From NCBI GenBank assembly GCA_020718925.1, contig DYRC01000132.1:1-10313 (forward strand): a stretch of 10,313 nt of DNA, given 5' to 3'. The notes beneath the pieces are model-generated. The model was not told where the DNA came from. It saw only the letters and a program-made list of their open reading frames with translations, and made no database searches. Both the position numbers and the translations under genes were made by a program. Source of the stretch: Desulfonema limicola (lineage in GTDB: Bacteria; Desulfobacterota; Desulfobacteria; Desulfobacterales; DYRC01). Below are positions 1 through 6,968 of the stretch, piece after piece. The stretch's first letter is position 1. Every line of letters starts with the position of its first letter.

Positions 1-42
1 GATGAGGCTGTTAATAAGATTATTCAGGGGTTTTTGAAGTAA
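1..42 (+). CDS. Possible 3' end of a rightward gene (partial)
   Basis: Frame 1 on the plus strand is open from the window edge to a TAA at 40-42 and gives the 13-residue tail DEAVNKIIQGFLK. The composition is plausible for a protein C-terminus, and the frame would converge with the restriction gene on the other strand. Only 13 codons are visible, so the product cannot be named and the frame may be open by chance. Confidence 0.35.
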   Translation, partial: DEAVNKIIQGFLK

Positions 43-53
43 CGCAAACTAAC

Positions 54-126
54 TAACCGTCCGCAAATTTTGGCACCTGTATTCACCCGCTATGCCCAAA
101 GCGGAGAAAGCCTTTTGCGGCGGTTA
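54..126. repeat. Long imperfect inverted repeat with one bulged base
   Basis: The arm TAACCG-T-CCGCAAA (54-67) pairs with TTTGCGGCGGTTA (114-126). This gives 13 base pairs with a single extrahelical T at position 60. Inside it GGC (72-74) can pair with GCC (110-112), and CCGCT (87-91) pairs with AGCGG (100-104) around an 8-nt loop. The element lies between the 3' ends of two convergent genes. A T-rich stretch follows on the plus strand, so it may terminate the rightward gene. The bulged stem also recalls integron attC sites, but the outer boxes do not match the consensus well. This is the only notable content of the 43-185 gap. Confidence 0.4.
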
Positions 127-185
127 TCCTTTTCATTGTCTTTTTTCAGGTGATTTACTCAAACAGTATTTCAGAGCATCCTAAA

Positions 186-1013
186 TCAGGTTTTTATGCT
201 GACTATTTTTGTATCAGTTGCCATAGTTTTATAAGTCTCTACTTCTTCGTTTGATAAATCATTTCTATCAACCAATTTGTAATGTTTCTCGTCAATTACT
301 ACTAATTTTAATATATTCTTTTCTTCTTCTATACTTACTTCCATAATTGCAAAGCTGTCATCATCAATAAATTGTAATGCAACAGGTCTGCAAATTACAG
401 ATGAATATCTTGCTTTACAAAAAGAAATATCTTGAAGAACTTGGACTATGCCAAATTTATCACCGGGTGATTTTGCCTGACATGGAAAAATATAATGAGT
501 CCCATTTTTACTCACGCCCAAATAAATTTCATCAACTTCAATTTGTCCGATTCCTTCAACTGTAGTTCTGAGATGATTCTGAACGGAATAAGATGTTATG
601 CCCATAAATAAATCAATCATTCTGTTGTATCTGACTTTGGTTAAAAGAGCCTGTTCATCATTTGCAGGCGCATACATTTTAACAATTTCAGGTGTAGCAT
701 CGGGTATTTTTATTTTTTGTCTGTTTAAAGCTGGTTCTATTTTACCGATCTGACTTAATCTGAACTCATAATGACCGATACCTGTTCCTACTATTATCCA
801 TTCACATCCTGATGGCGCTGTTTCATTTATCTTTTTAGGCAAATCTCTTCTGAAACGATATGAATATACAATATCGCCTAAATTTTTTATGCGAGGAATA
901 TTCAAATTGTTACTCGCTTGTGCCAATTCTTCTCTGTCAAAAGAAACCCGCAGGCTTTCAGAGTAATTTTTGAAAAAAACAGTCTCAATAATTTTATCAT
1001 ATTTACTTTCCAT
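186..1013 (-). CDS. Type II-like restriction endonuclease, partner of the adjacent methyltransferase
   Basis: The protein has 275 residues and probably cleaves DNA at the site protected by the methyltransferase just upstream. It resembles a widespread family annotated simply as endonuclease next to DNA methyltransferases; this is recognised from memory, not from a search. The likely catalytic core is at residues 155-185. There IGQIEVDEIYLG is followed by YIFPCQAKS, giving acidic residues E159, D161 and E162 and a QAK end (Q179, K181). This reads as a PD-(D/E)xK fold in which the second acidic residue is replaced by Gln. The conserved-looking block NDEQALLTKVRYNRMIDLF spans about 118-136. The ATG at 1013 was chosen, 5 nt after the methyltransferase stop. 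A TTG at 1031 would add 6 residues but has no ribosome binding site. The base composition is clearly AT-richer than in gyrB and dnaN. The target sequence cannot be read from the protein. Confidence 0.72.
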   Translation of the reverse strand: MESKYDKIIETVFFKNYSESLRVSFDREELAQASNNLNIPRIKNLGDIVYSYRFRRDLPKKINETAPSGCEWIIVGTGIGHYEFRLSQIGKIEPALNRQKIKIPDATPEIVKMYAPANDEQALLTKVRYNRMIDLFMGITSYSVQNHLRTTVEGIGQIEVDEIYLGVSKNGTHYIFPCQAKSPGDKFGIVQVLQDISFCKARYSSVICRPVALQFIDDDSFAIMEVSIEEEKNILKLVVIDEKHYKLVDRNDLSNEEVETYKTMATDTKIVSIKT

Positions 1014-1018
1014 ACTTT

Positions 1019-2356
1019 TTAACCATTCCAACGCAGTACAATAACTTCTTCACGCAACTCAGATTTCGTTGCTGCTGCCCGTCTTGTTCGGAATAAATCA
1101 ATTCTTAACAGTTCATAGCCTATTGATTGGGCTATTTTGGCTAAAATATCCCCTGTTTTTATCATTATCCTAAGATATGATGCTTGGTCGCCGACTACAT
1201 AAGCAAGTCTTGCACCCGGTCTTAATACTTTACTGATTTCAAAAAGATGTCTTGCCATTCCACCAAAATAAAGCCGTGTAACAGTGCCATAAAGTTTTTC
1301 AAAACCTGAATTTTTACACAGTTCAATCCTACGTTGTTCAATTTTATCAGCAAGCTGATTAATATCTTCATTATTCTTTATCCATTCATCATCATCATCT
1401 CCTTTATAAATCCCACGCGTATTTGAACGGATAAGGCTTTTTTTGGATTTCCTTAACTCATTATTATTTCTAATAAACTCTAAAATTACAGATTCAAGTC
1501 TGGTTGTTCTGGTATAATCTTTTTCATTCGGATAGGGTGGTGATGTAATAACAGCGTCAACACAATCAGAAGGAATAATTTGACTGATATTGCGTGAATC
1601 ACCTAACAGAGTATCAGATCCGGGATATTTACAGTTTTTTACAGTTTTTAAATCATCGGAAATTTTTTTTACTTCATCCAACCATACCCTTATTACAGGA
1701 GTATCATATTTTATTTTTCTGACTCCGACTTCCGGACCGAAATGAAGATTACTGATCGAAAAAACGAGAGCATTAGCCAATGCTAACAACATATTATTAT
1801 AGTAAGGTTTTTTAGACAGTTTATTTATATTTTCAATTAATATCAAAGTCTTATGTAATGGAATCGGACTGATTGAATCTTTGATCAGAAGTTTATCTGA
1901 ATCCGAATCAAGGACTCTTAATAATAACTTGTTAATATTTCCGTCAAAATCGGTATCATCATTTATTCCTTGTTTTCTAAGTTCATTCAAAGTGCTATCA
2001 GCTATATGGTCAGCGTATTGATTCAGCATATCTGCATCTATATCCCAATTCACTTTAACAGAACTGGCAAAATGTGAAAATGGAACTGCTTCAACACCTA
2101 TGCTTCTGATTCCTTGTAATTTACACTCTACAATAGTGGTACCTGTTCCACAAAACGGGTCCAACACGGTGTGTTTATCATTGATTTCAAAATCATCTAA
2201 ATAATTGCGTACCAGATGAGGCGGAAATGATAACACAAAACGATACCAATTATGAAATCTTCTATCTTCAATATTGATTTTATTGATTATTCTGTTTGTT
2301 ATCGGTTTTATTGGAAAATTAGGTAAAGCCGTTTGATATTTTATAGAAATCCCCAT
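1019..2356 (-). CDS. Site-specific DNA methyltransferase (amino-methylating, TSPPY type)
   Basis: A 445-residue SAM-dependent modification enzyme. Motif I, VLDPFCGTGTT (residues 64-74), binds S-adenosylmethionine. Motif IV, AVITSPPYPNEKDY (268-281), is the catalytic loop, and KVLRPGARLAYVVGD (376-390) fits the later core strands. Motif I precedes motif IV by about 200 residues. That is the order of the alpha group, and the intervening segment may hold the target-recognition part. A TSPPY loop is used by both N4-cytosine and some N6-adenine enzymes, with N4-cytosine somewhat favoured. A strong Shine-Dalgarno (AAGGGAG) lies 4 nt before the ATG. The endonuclease gene follows 5 nt after the stop, so protection is made first in a two-gene operon. 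The AT-rich composition relative to gyrB suggests acquisition by transfer. Confidence 0.85.
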   Translation of the reverse strand: MGISIKYQTALPNFPIKPITNRIINKINIEDRRFHNWYRFVLSFPPHLVRNYLDDFEINDKHTVLDPFCGTGTTIVECKLQGIRSIGVEAVPFSHFASSVKVNWDIDADMLNQYADHIADSTLNELRKQGINDDTDFDGNINKLLLRVLDSDSDKLLIKDSISPIPLHKTLILIENINKLSKKPYYNNMLLALANALVFSISNLHFGPEVGVRKIKYDTPVIRVWLDEVKKISDDLKTVKNCKYPGSDTLLGDSRNISQIIPSDCVDAVITSPPYPNEKDYTRTTRLESVILEFIRNNNELRKSKKSLIRSNTRGIYKGDDDDEWIKNNEDINQLADKIEQRRIELCKNSGFEKLYGTVTRLYFGGMARHLFEISKVLRPGARLAYVVGDQASYLRIMIKTGDILAKIAQSIGYELLRIDLFRTRRAAATKSELREEVIVLRWNG

Positions 2357-2403
2357 ATAACTCCCTTCGGAAATTCATGCCCGAATCATTCTCTCTGTAG
2401 CAT

Positions 2404-2431
2404 TTTCCCTCCCCCCGAAGAGAGAGGGAAA
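2404..2431 (-). terminator. Stable cUUCGg hairpin after gyrB
   Basis: Read on the minus strand, 12 consecutive base pairs close a UUCG tetraloop (2416-2419) with the favoured C-G closing pair. Two of the pairs are G-U. These become A-C mismatches on the plus strand, so the fold is specific to the gyrB-sense transcript. It starts 31 nt after the gyrB stop. There is no U-tract after it, so it is either a weak or factor-assisted terminator or a 3' end protecting structure. Some read-through into the methyltransferase is possible. Confidence 0.55.
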
Positions 2432-2433
2432 TA

Positions 2434-2461
2434 TTCATATTAAGCATTCCGCATTTCGCAA
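2434..2461 (-). promoter_or_regulatory. Weak candidate promoter for the restriction-modification genes
   Basis: On the minus strand, TTGCGA (2456-2461) and TATGAA (2434-2439) are separated by 16 nt. Each matches four of the six consensus positions. Initiation here would fall inside the following hairpin, which argues against it. Kept only because the downstream pair otherwise has no visible promoter in the 106-nt gap. Confidence 0.2.
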
Positions 2462-2462
2462 G

Positions 2463-5400
2463 TCATATATCCAACGTACTCACTTCCAGCGCGTTGTTCT
2501 GGATAAACTCCCGGCGAGGTTCTACCACATCGCCCATCAGCAGAGAAAAAATCGCATCTGCTTCGACCGCATCTTCTATTTTCACTTTCAGAAGCGTCCG
2601 GGTTTCGGGATTCATGGTGGTATCCCACAACTGATCCGGATTCATCTCCCCAAGACCTTTGTATCGCTGAACGCCTACGCCTTTTTTGCCTTCTTCAATC
2701 AGCAGATTCCACAAAGCTCTCAGATTTTCAGCAGATGAAAATTCACCCTCTTTGTCTTTGCCAAACATCGCATAAGGCGGATAATCAAAAGGAAAGATTC
2801 TTTTTGCTAAATCAAGGCATTTCTGATAGTCCTGAGAAAAAATCAGCCGCCCGATTTTCACCGGCTCCGCTTTATCCGAGCTATCCGAAGTCGGCGGAAT
2901 AACTCTCATCCGATATATTTCACGCTCTTCGCTCCATGAAAATTCTTCTATCGTATAGCCTTTTTCAATAAGCAATGACTTTACGCCGGACATTTTTTCC
3001 TGATTCTGAAGAAACTGCTTGTTTTCCACGCCCTGTCTGATAAGAAATTCAATCAGCGATGCCGGAATGCCGCGCTGCTCTGATTTTTCAGTCAGCACAA
3101 GATATTCAGCCAAATCTCCGGCAAAAAGGTAGAGCGCATGGTCAGAGATAGTCTCGCCGTTGGCATTTTTAATGGCTTTCTGATCGCAGACCCGCTTGAG
3201 AATATACTCGCTCAAATCCGTTTCATGTTTGAGATACATTTCGCTTTTGCCTCGGGTAACTTTGAATAAGGGCGGCTGGGCAATATAAAGATAGCCTCTT
3301 TCGATAACCTCTTTCATGTGCCGATAAAAAAAGGTCAGCAGAAGGGTTCTGATGTGGGAACCGTCAACATCCGCATCCGTGTTTTTCGCACATAATCCGC
3401 CGGTACCGCAGATGAAATTTTCATCTCCTTCTACTGAGAAATCATAGACATATTCTCCTACCGGTTCGATTTCCTCAGCAGAAACCACTTTCAAGCCTAT
3501 CAGGTCTTCTCCGATAGGTAAATATTCCGGGCGTTTTTTCCTAGTCTGTTTCAGATATACCTCTGTTTTTGGAGAATTTGCATGACGCTTCCAAATCGGG
3601 CGACAGCGTTCAATCTGATCTCTGCCGCCGATAGTGATAATATAATAAGGATGTCGCGTCTGAATAGAGGCAGTTTCAGGAGTTGAAGGCATAAGATAGC
3701 TGCTACTTGCGATCAATCCCTGTTGAGCGCACAGATAAAGCAGTCCGTCTTTGATCTGTCGTGAATTGGTGGTAAAAGAAAAATCTTTACCGACAGTCGT
3801 GCCGTCCCCCAAGAAATAACCTTCCAGAAAAGCCATCTGAAGGTCTTCACTCAGACTGAATACAATGCCCGGCAGTTTCTTTTCATGGGAAAGTTCTGCC
3901 ATTCCGTAAGCCTGTATCAGACGCGCTGCGGACACGCTGTGAAAATATAATTTTATCGCTTCACTGTGAGGATCATAATAACAACGCGGCTTTTCTTTGA
4001 ATACGGTTTCAACAGCCGCACACAGTTCCGGGATAAACGGCTCATCTTTTTTGCCGATATTCAGACTGACCTGATGCTGGCTGAGAGTTCCTTCGGCAAG
4101 ATACCAGCCCATAAACCACAACAGTTCGCGGGTAACAGGCAGATATCGGGAAAAAGCTTTGTTCTGATATGCCTGCGGAACAATTTCAATATCCTCACCC
4201 AATTCTGAGATTTCTTCAGAGGTGAAATTTTCAAGACGCTTATAGAAACTCACTTCCCGCCACCGGGCATTTTTGCTTGAATCGCTTTGAGATAAACATC
4301 GCTCAAGTTTGGACGGATAAAGTTCATAAGCGACATTTTCATTTCCGCCGATAGCGTGAACATAATTGATAAACTCAGGCAATGTAGGACGATTGATACC
4401 GCGTTCCCAATGGCTGACGGTAATCGGCTGTTTCGCACCGCAGACAGCGGCTGCCTGCTTCTGGGAAATTCCGACAGACTGACGCTGAATAACAAGTTCT
4501 TTCCATGCGTCAGATTTCAGTTTAACTCTCGGTTCTTTCCATTGATCCGGACGACTGACCTTTGCTAAAAGCCGCAATCCTGCAACACGCCGAACATCCT
4601 CTCCTTTGACATAGAGCGCGTGAGTCAGATTTGCCTGATAAAAAGTTTTAAGCAAATCAATTCGGGCAGGACTTTGTGCCGGGCGCGGCAGACGGCGCGG
4701 CGCCACGAGCATATCTCCGGGGCGGACTTCATTGCCTTTTTTAAGACAGACCTTGCCATTATCAAAGACATACACGCTGTGAGAAGATGTAACTTTGACA
4801 GAACGGTTGTAACGGGTTAAGATGTTATACATCGGCTCGGTATGAGCATGACGAATCACGGCTTTTAACGGATTAAAGCGGGTGCTGTATGCGATAGGAT
4901 CAAAGGATATCACCTTATAACGGCTCATTTTTCTGATGCCGCTCATGCACTCGTCAATAAAGCGTCCTATCTCGGTAAACTCCGTCTGTCCGGTTTCATC
5001 AGCTATCAATGTCGGCTCATCGCCGGACACGCTCATAATGATATTTTTATGATACCGGATTTTTTCAATGTCATATTCCTCATCGCCGACACCTGTTCCT
5101 AATGCCGTGATGATATTTCGGATTTCATCGCTACGTAAAATCTTGTCAAACCGGGCTTTTTCAACATTTAAAATTTTTCCTTTAAGCGGCAAAATTGCCT
5201 GAAACCGCCGATCCCGACCTTGTTTTGCGCTGTTATGCACAAATACGCCGGATGCCAGCGCAAAATTATGCGTATTCGGCACTTCAATGTCATAAACATC
5301 AATGGTTTCAGATAGAAATTCGATTCGCCTGATTTTGTGATTGTGAGGAACAAGATTCTCTTTTTTAATAAATTCTTTGGAATAAAACGGCATCAGAGAA

Positions 5401-6968
5401 TCATTGTTTGCAAGGTTTTTCGCTTGAATATACGCTCCATCCCGCCGCATAAACAGATGATCCGGAGTACAAACAATTTCCTCTTCATTGTCCAAAACGA
5501 TCTTCACCACCTGAGCATTCTTCTTGGTGCAGCGCGGATGCAGAATCTTTTCAATTCCGATTGAGCCATCCGGCAAAATGGTATAGCAAAAGTTCTGCCT
5601 GCCCTGATTTGCTTCCTCAATCAGTTGTATAAAAGACAGATTACGCCCATCTGTGCAGGCAACTTTCGTATCTCCTGAAAAACAACCTCCTGCCGAATCT
5701 CCCTCCACAATGAAAATCTCTCTTGCCTCCGGCTCAGATACCTGACAATCCGCAAGCTTTCCGGGGAGCGTGGAATCCATCAGCGATCCCTTGCTTCTGA
5801 CCAATTCTCTGGCGCGTTTTGCCGCGTCTCTGGCACGGGCTGCTTCGGCGGACTTGGCAATAATCTTTTTGAGAACTGCCGGATTTTCTTCAAAGAAAAT
5901 ACCAAGTTTCTCATTGATCAGCGATTCTACCTGCCCTTTGACTTCACTGTTGCCGAGCTTGGTCTTGGTCTGCCCCTCAAACTGAGGCGAACGGATTTTA
6001 ACGCTGATCACCGCAGTCAAGCCTTCACGCACATCTTCGCCGCTGATTTTGGATTTGAAATCTTTGGGCAGTGTGCCGTTTGTGGCATACTGATTGATAG
6101 TACGGGTCAGGGCTGCTTTAAAGCCGATCAGATGAAAACCGCCCTCAATGGTATTGATATTATTGGCAAAAGAAAATAGCTTTTCTGTGAATGTATCATT
6201 ATACTGAATGGCAACTTCAATCTGCGTGTCGCTTCTGTCACCGGCAATCAGAATCGGCTCATGCAGGGGCGTGTTGTGCCGGTTCAGATACTGCACAAAT
6301 TCCGAAATTCCGCCTTCATAGAAAAAATCGTTTTTAGCCTCTGTGCGCTCGTCTTCAATAGTGATTCTGATGCCTTTGTTTAAAAAAGCAAGCTCACGGC
6401 ATCGGCGGCTTAAAATATCAAATACGAAAGTCGTGGTGGTTAAAATTTCCCCATCCGGGACAAAATGAATTTTAGTGCCGCGTTTTGTCGTCAGTCCCAC
6501 AACTTTGAGTTCGGACGCCTTGATGCCTTTTTCATATCGCTGGTAATAGACAGAGCCTTCCCTGAAGACCTCAACTTCCAAAACGGATGACAGGGCGTTA
6601 ACTACCGACACGCCCACGCCGTGAAGTCCGCCGGAAACCTTGTATGAATCATTGTCGAATTTGCCGCCCGCGTGAAGTTTGGTCATCACCACTTCAAGCG
6701 CGGGAACGCCTTCCTGTTTGTGAAGTTCAACCGGAATGCCGCGCCCGTTATCTTCAACGCTGACGCTGTTATCCGGATGAATGACAACCCGGATCGTATC
6801 GCAATATCCGGCCATGGCTTCATCAATGCTGTTGTCCACAATTTCATAGACCAGATGATGAAGCCCTTCGACATCCGTATTTCCGATGTACATGGAAGGT
6901 CTTTTGCGAACCGCCTCCAGACCCTCCAGTACTTTGATGTTATCCGCACCGTAAATGTTATCGCTCAT
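2463..6968 (-). CDS. gyrB: DNA gyrase subunit B precursor containing two inteins
   Basis: The mature protein is the ATPase and TOPRIM subunit of DNA gyrase, which with GyrA introduces negative supercoils using ATP. The frame encodes 1501 residues; removing the two inteins (151 and 551) leaves 799, the usual length. ATPase domain: E42 and N46 in YEIVDNSIDE, DNGRGIP (73-79) and GGLHGVG (113-119). TOPRIM: EGDSAGG with E422. In spliced numbering the DxD metal site is D496/D498 in TDADVDG, and YKGLGEM lies near the C-terminus. The extra domain typical of Gram-negative GyrB precedes that motif. The ATG at 6968 overlaps the dnaN stop as ATGA, indicating translational coupling. An upstream ATG at 6992 would add 8 residues that do not look like GyrB. 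Activity requires both splicing events, because each intein separates parts of the catalytic centre. No frameshift or internal stop is seen. Confidence 0.97.
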   Translation of the reverse strand: MSDNIYGADNIKVLEGLEAVRKRPSMYIGNTDVEGLHHLVYEIVDNSIDEAMAGYCDTIRVVIHPDNSVSVEDNGRGIPVELHKQEGVPALEVVMTKLHAGGKFDNDSYKVSGGLHGVGVSVVNALSSVLEVEVFREGSVYYQRYEKGIKASELKVVGLTTKRGTKIHFVPDGEILTTTTFVFDILSRRCRELAFLNKGIRITIEDERTEAKNDFFYEGGISEFVQYLNRHNTPLHEPILIAGDRSDTQIEVAIQYNDTFTEKLFSFANNINTIEGGFHLIGFKAALTRTINQYATNGTLPKDFKSKISGEDVREGLTAVISVKIRSPQFEGQTKTKLGNSEVKGQVESLINEKLGIFFEENPAVLKKIIAKSAEAARARDAAKRARELVRSKGSLMDSTLPGKLADCQVSEPEAREIFIVEGDSAGGCFSGDTKVACTDGRNLSFIQLIEEANQGRQNFCYTILPDGSIGIEKILHPRCTKKNAQVVKIVLDNEEEIVCTPDHLFMRRDGAYIQAKNLANNDSLMPFYSKEFIKKENLVPHNHKIRRIEFLSETIDVYDIEVPNTHNFALASGVFVHNSAKQGRDRRFQAILPLKGKILNVEKARFDKILRSDEIRNIITALGTGVGDEEYDIEKIRYHKNIIMSVSGDEPTLIADETGQTEFTEIGRFIDECMSGIRKMSRYKVISFDPIAYSTRFNPLKAVIRHAHTEPMYNILTRYNRSVKVTSSHSVYVFDNGKVCLKKGNEVRPGDMLVAPRRLPRPAQSPARIDLLKTFYQANLTHALYVKGEDVRRVAGLRLLAKVSRPDQWKEPRVKLKSDAWKELVIQRQSVGISQKQAAAVCGAKQPITVSHWERGINRPTLPEFINYVHAIGGNENVAYELYPSKLERCLSQSDSSKNARWREVSFYKRLENFTSEEISELGEDIEIVPQAYQNKAFSRYLPVTRELLWFMGWYLAEGTLSQHQVSLNIGKKDEPFIPELCAAVETVFKEKPRCYYDPHSEAIKLYFHSVSAARLIQAYGMAELSHEKKLPGIVFSLSEDLQMAFLEGYFLGDGTTVGKDFSFTTNSRQIKDGLLYLCAQQGLIASSSYLMPSTPETASIQTRHPYYIITIGGRDQIERCRPIWKRHANSPKTEVYLKQTRKKRPEYLPIGEDLIGLKVVSAEEIEPVGEYVYDFSVEGDENFICGTGGLCAKNTDADVDGSHIRTLLLTFFYRHMKEVIERGYLYIAQPPLFKVTRGKSEMYLKHETDLSEYILKRVCDQKAIKNANGETISDHALYLFAGDLAEYLVLTEKSEQRGIPASLIEFLIRQGVENKQFLQNQEKMSGVKSLLIEKGYTIEEFSWSEEREIYRMRVIPPTSDSSDKAEPVKIGRLIFSQDYQKCLDLAKRIFPFDYPPYAMFGKDKEGEFSSAENLRALWNLLIEEGKKGVGVQRYKGLGEMNPDQLWDTTMNPETRTLLKVKIEDAVEADAIFSLLMGDVVEPRREFIQNNALEVSTLDI
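3594..4133 (-). other. LAGLIDADG (DOD) homing endonuclease domain in intein 2
   Basis: Intein residues about 301-480. Two helices of the LAGLIDADG type are visible: LLWFMGWYLAEG (304-315) with acidic E314, and AFLEGYFLGDG (401-411) with D410. They are about 96 residues apart, as in monomeric double-motif enzymes. Both catalytic acids are present, so the nuclease may be active. By family knowledge, such a nuclease would cut intein-free gyrB alleles at the insertion site and promote copying of the intein. Confidence 0.88.
4344..4514 (-). other. XRE/Cro-type helix-turn-helix inside intein 2
   Basis: Intein residues about 174-230. The pattern is that of HTH_3: a first helix WKELVIQRQSVG, then the turn-entry ISQKQAAAVCG, then VSHWERGINRPTLP in the recognition-helix and wErG-x-xP positions, then FINYVHAIGG. 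It lies between splicing block B and the first LAGLIDADG motif, in the same uninterrupted frame. It probably adds DNA contact for the nuclease. An alternative is that it binds an operator and regulates expression. Confidence 0.8.
5232..5684 (-). other. GyrB intein 1: natural mini-intein without endonuclease
   Basis: 151 residues between GyrB GDSAGG and SAKQGRDR, six residues after the TOPRIM catalytic glutamate. All standard splice residues are present: Cys1 in block A (CFSGDTKVACTDG), TPDH in block B (T73, H76), block F VYDIEVPNTHNFALA (130-144), and block G GVFVHN with His150 and Asn151, followed by Ser+1. There is no room for a homing endonuclease; a short linker (about 100-118) joins the halves. 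The sequence closely resembles, from memory, the intein at the same site in GyrB of Synechocystis PCC 6803, whose full form carries an endonuclease. This suggests an allele that spread horizontally and then lost its nuclease. Confidence 0.96.

Larger units (their letters stand above)
3381..5033 (-). other. GyrB intein 2: large intein with homing endonuclease and HTH
   Basis: 551 residues inserted between GyrB IIM and TDADVDG, directly before the catalytic DxD metal motif. Splicing blocks: block A SVSGDEPTLIADETG (1-15), block B VKVTSSHSVYV with T82 and H85 (79-89), block F YVYDFSVEGDENF (528-540), block G GTGGLCAKN (543-551). The nucleophiles are Ser1 and, in the C-extein, Thr+1. The residue before the terminal Asn is Lys550, where His is usual. 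Between the splicing halves lie a helix-turn-helix (about 174-230) and a two-motif LAGLIDADG endonuclease (about 301-480). The frame is fully open through the element and the flanking exteins join to a perfect GyrB sequence, which supports active splicing. The boundaries are exact to the codon as judged by the host sequence. Confidence 0.95.

Noticed and set aside
1014..1031. TTG start for the endonuclease overlapping the methyltransferase
   Set aside because: No ribosome binding site precedes the TTG. The ATG at 1013, just after the methyltransferase stop, is simpler, although its own site is weak.
3381..5684. GyrB insertions as introns or as sequencing artefacts
   Set aside because: The frame is continuous through both insertions, with complete protein-splicing blocks and exact host junctions, so they are inteins.
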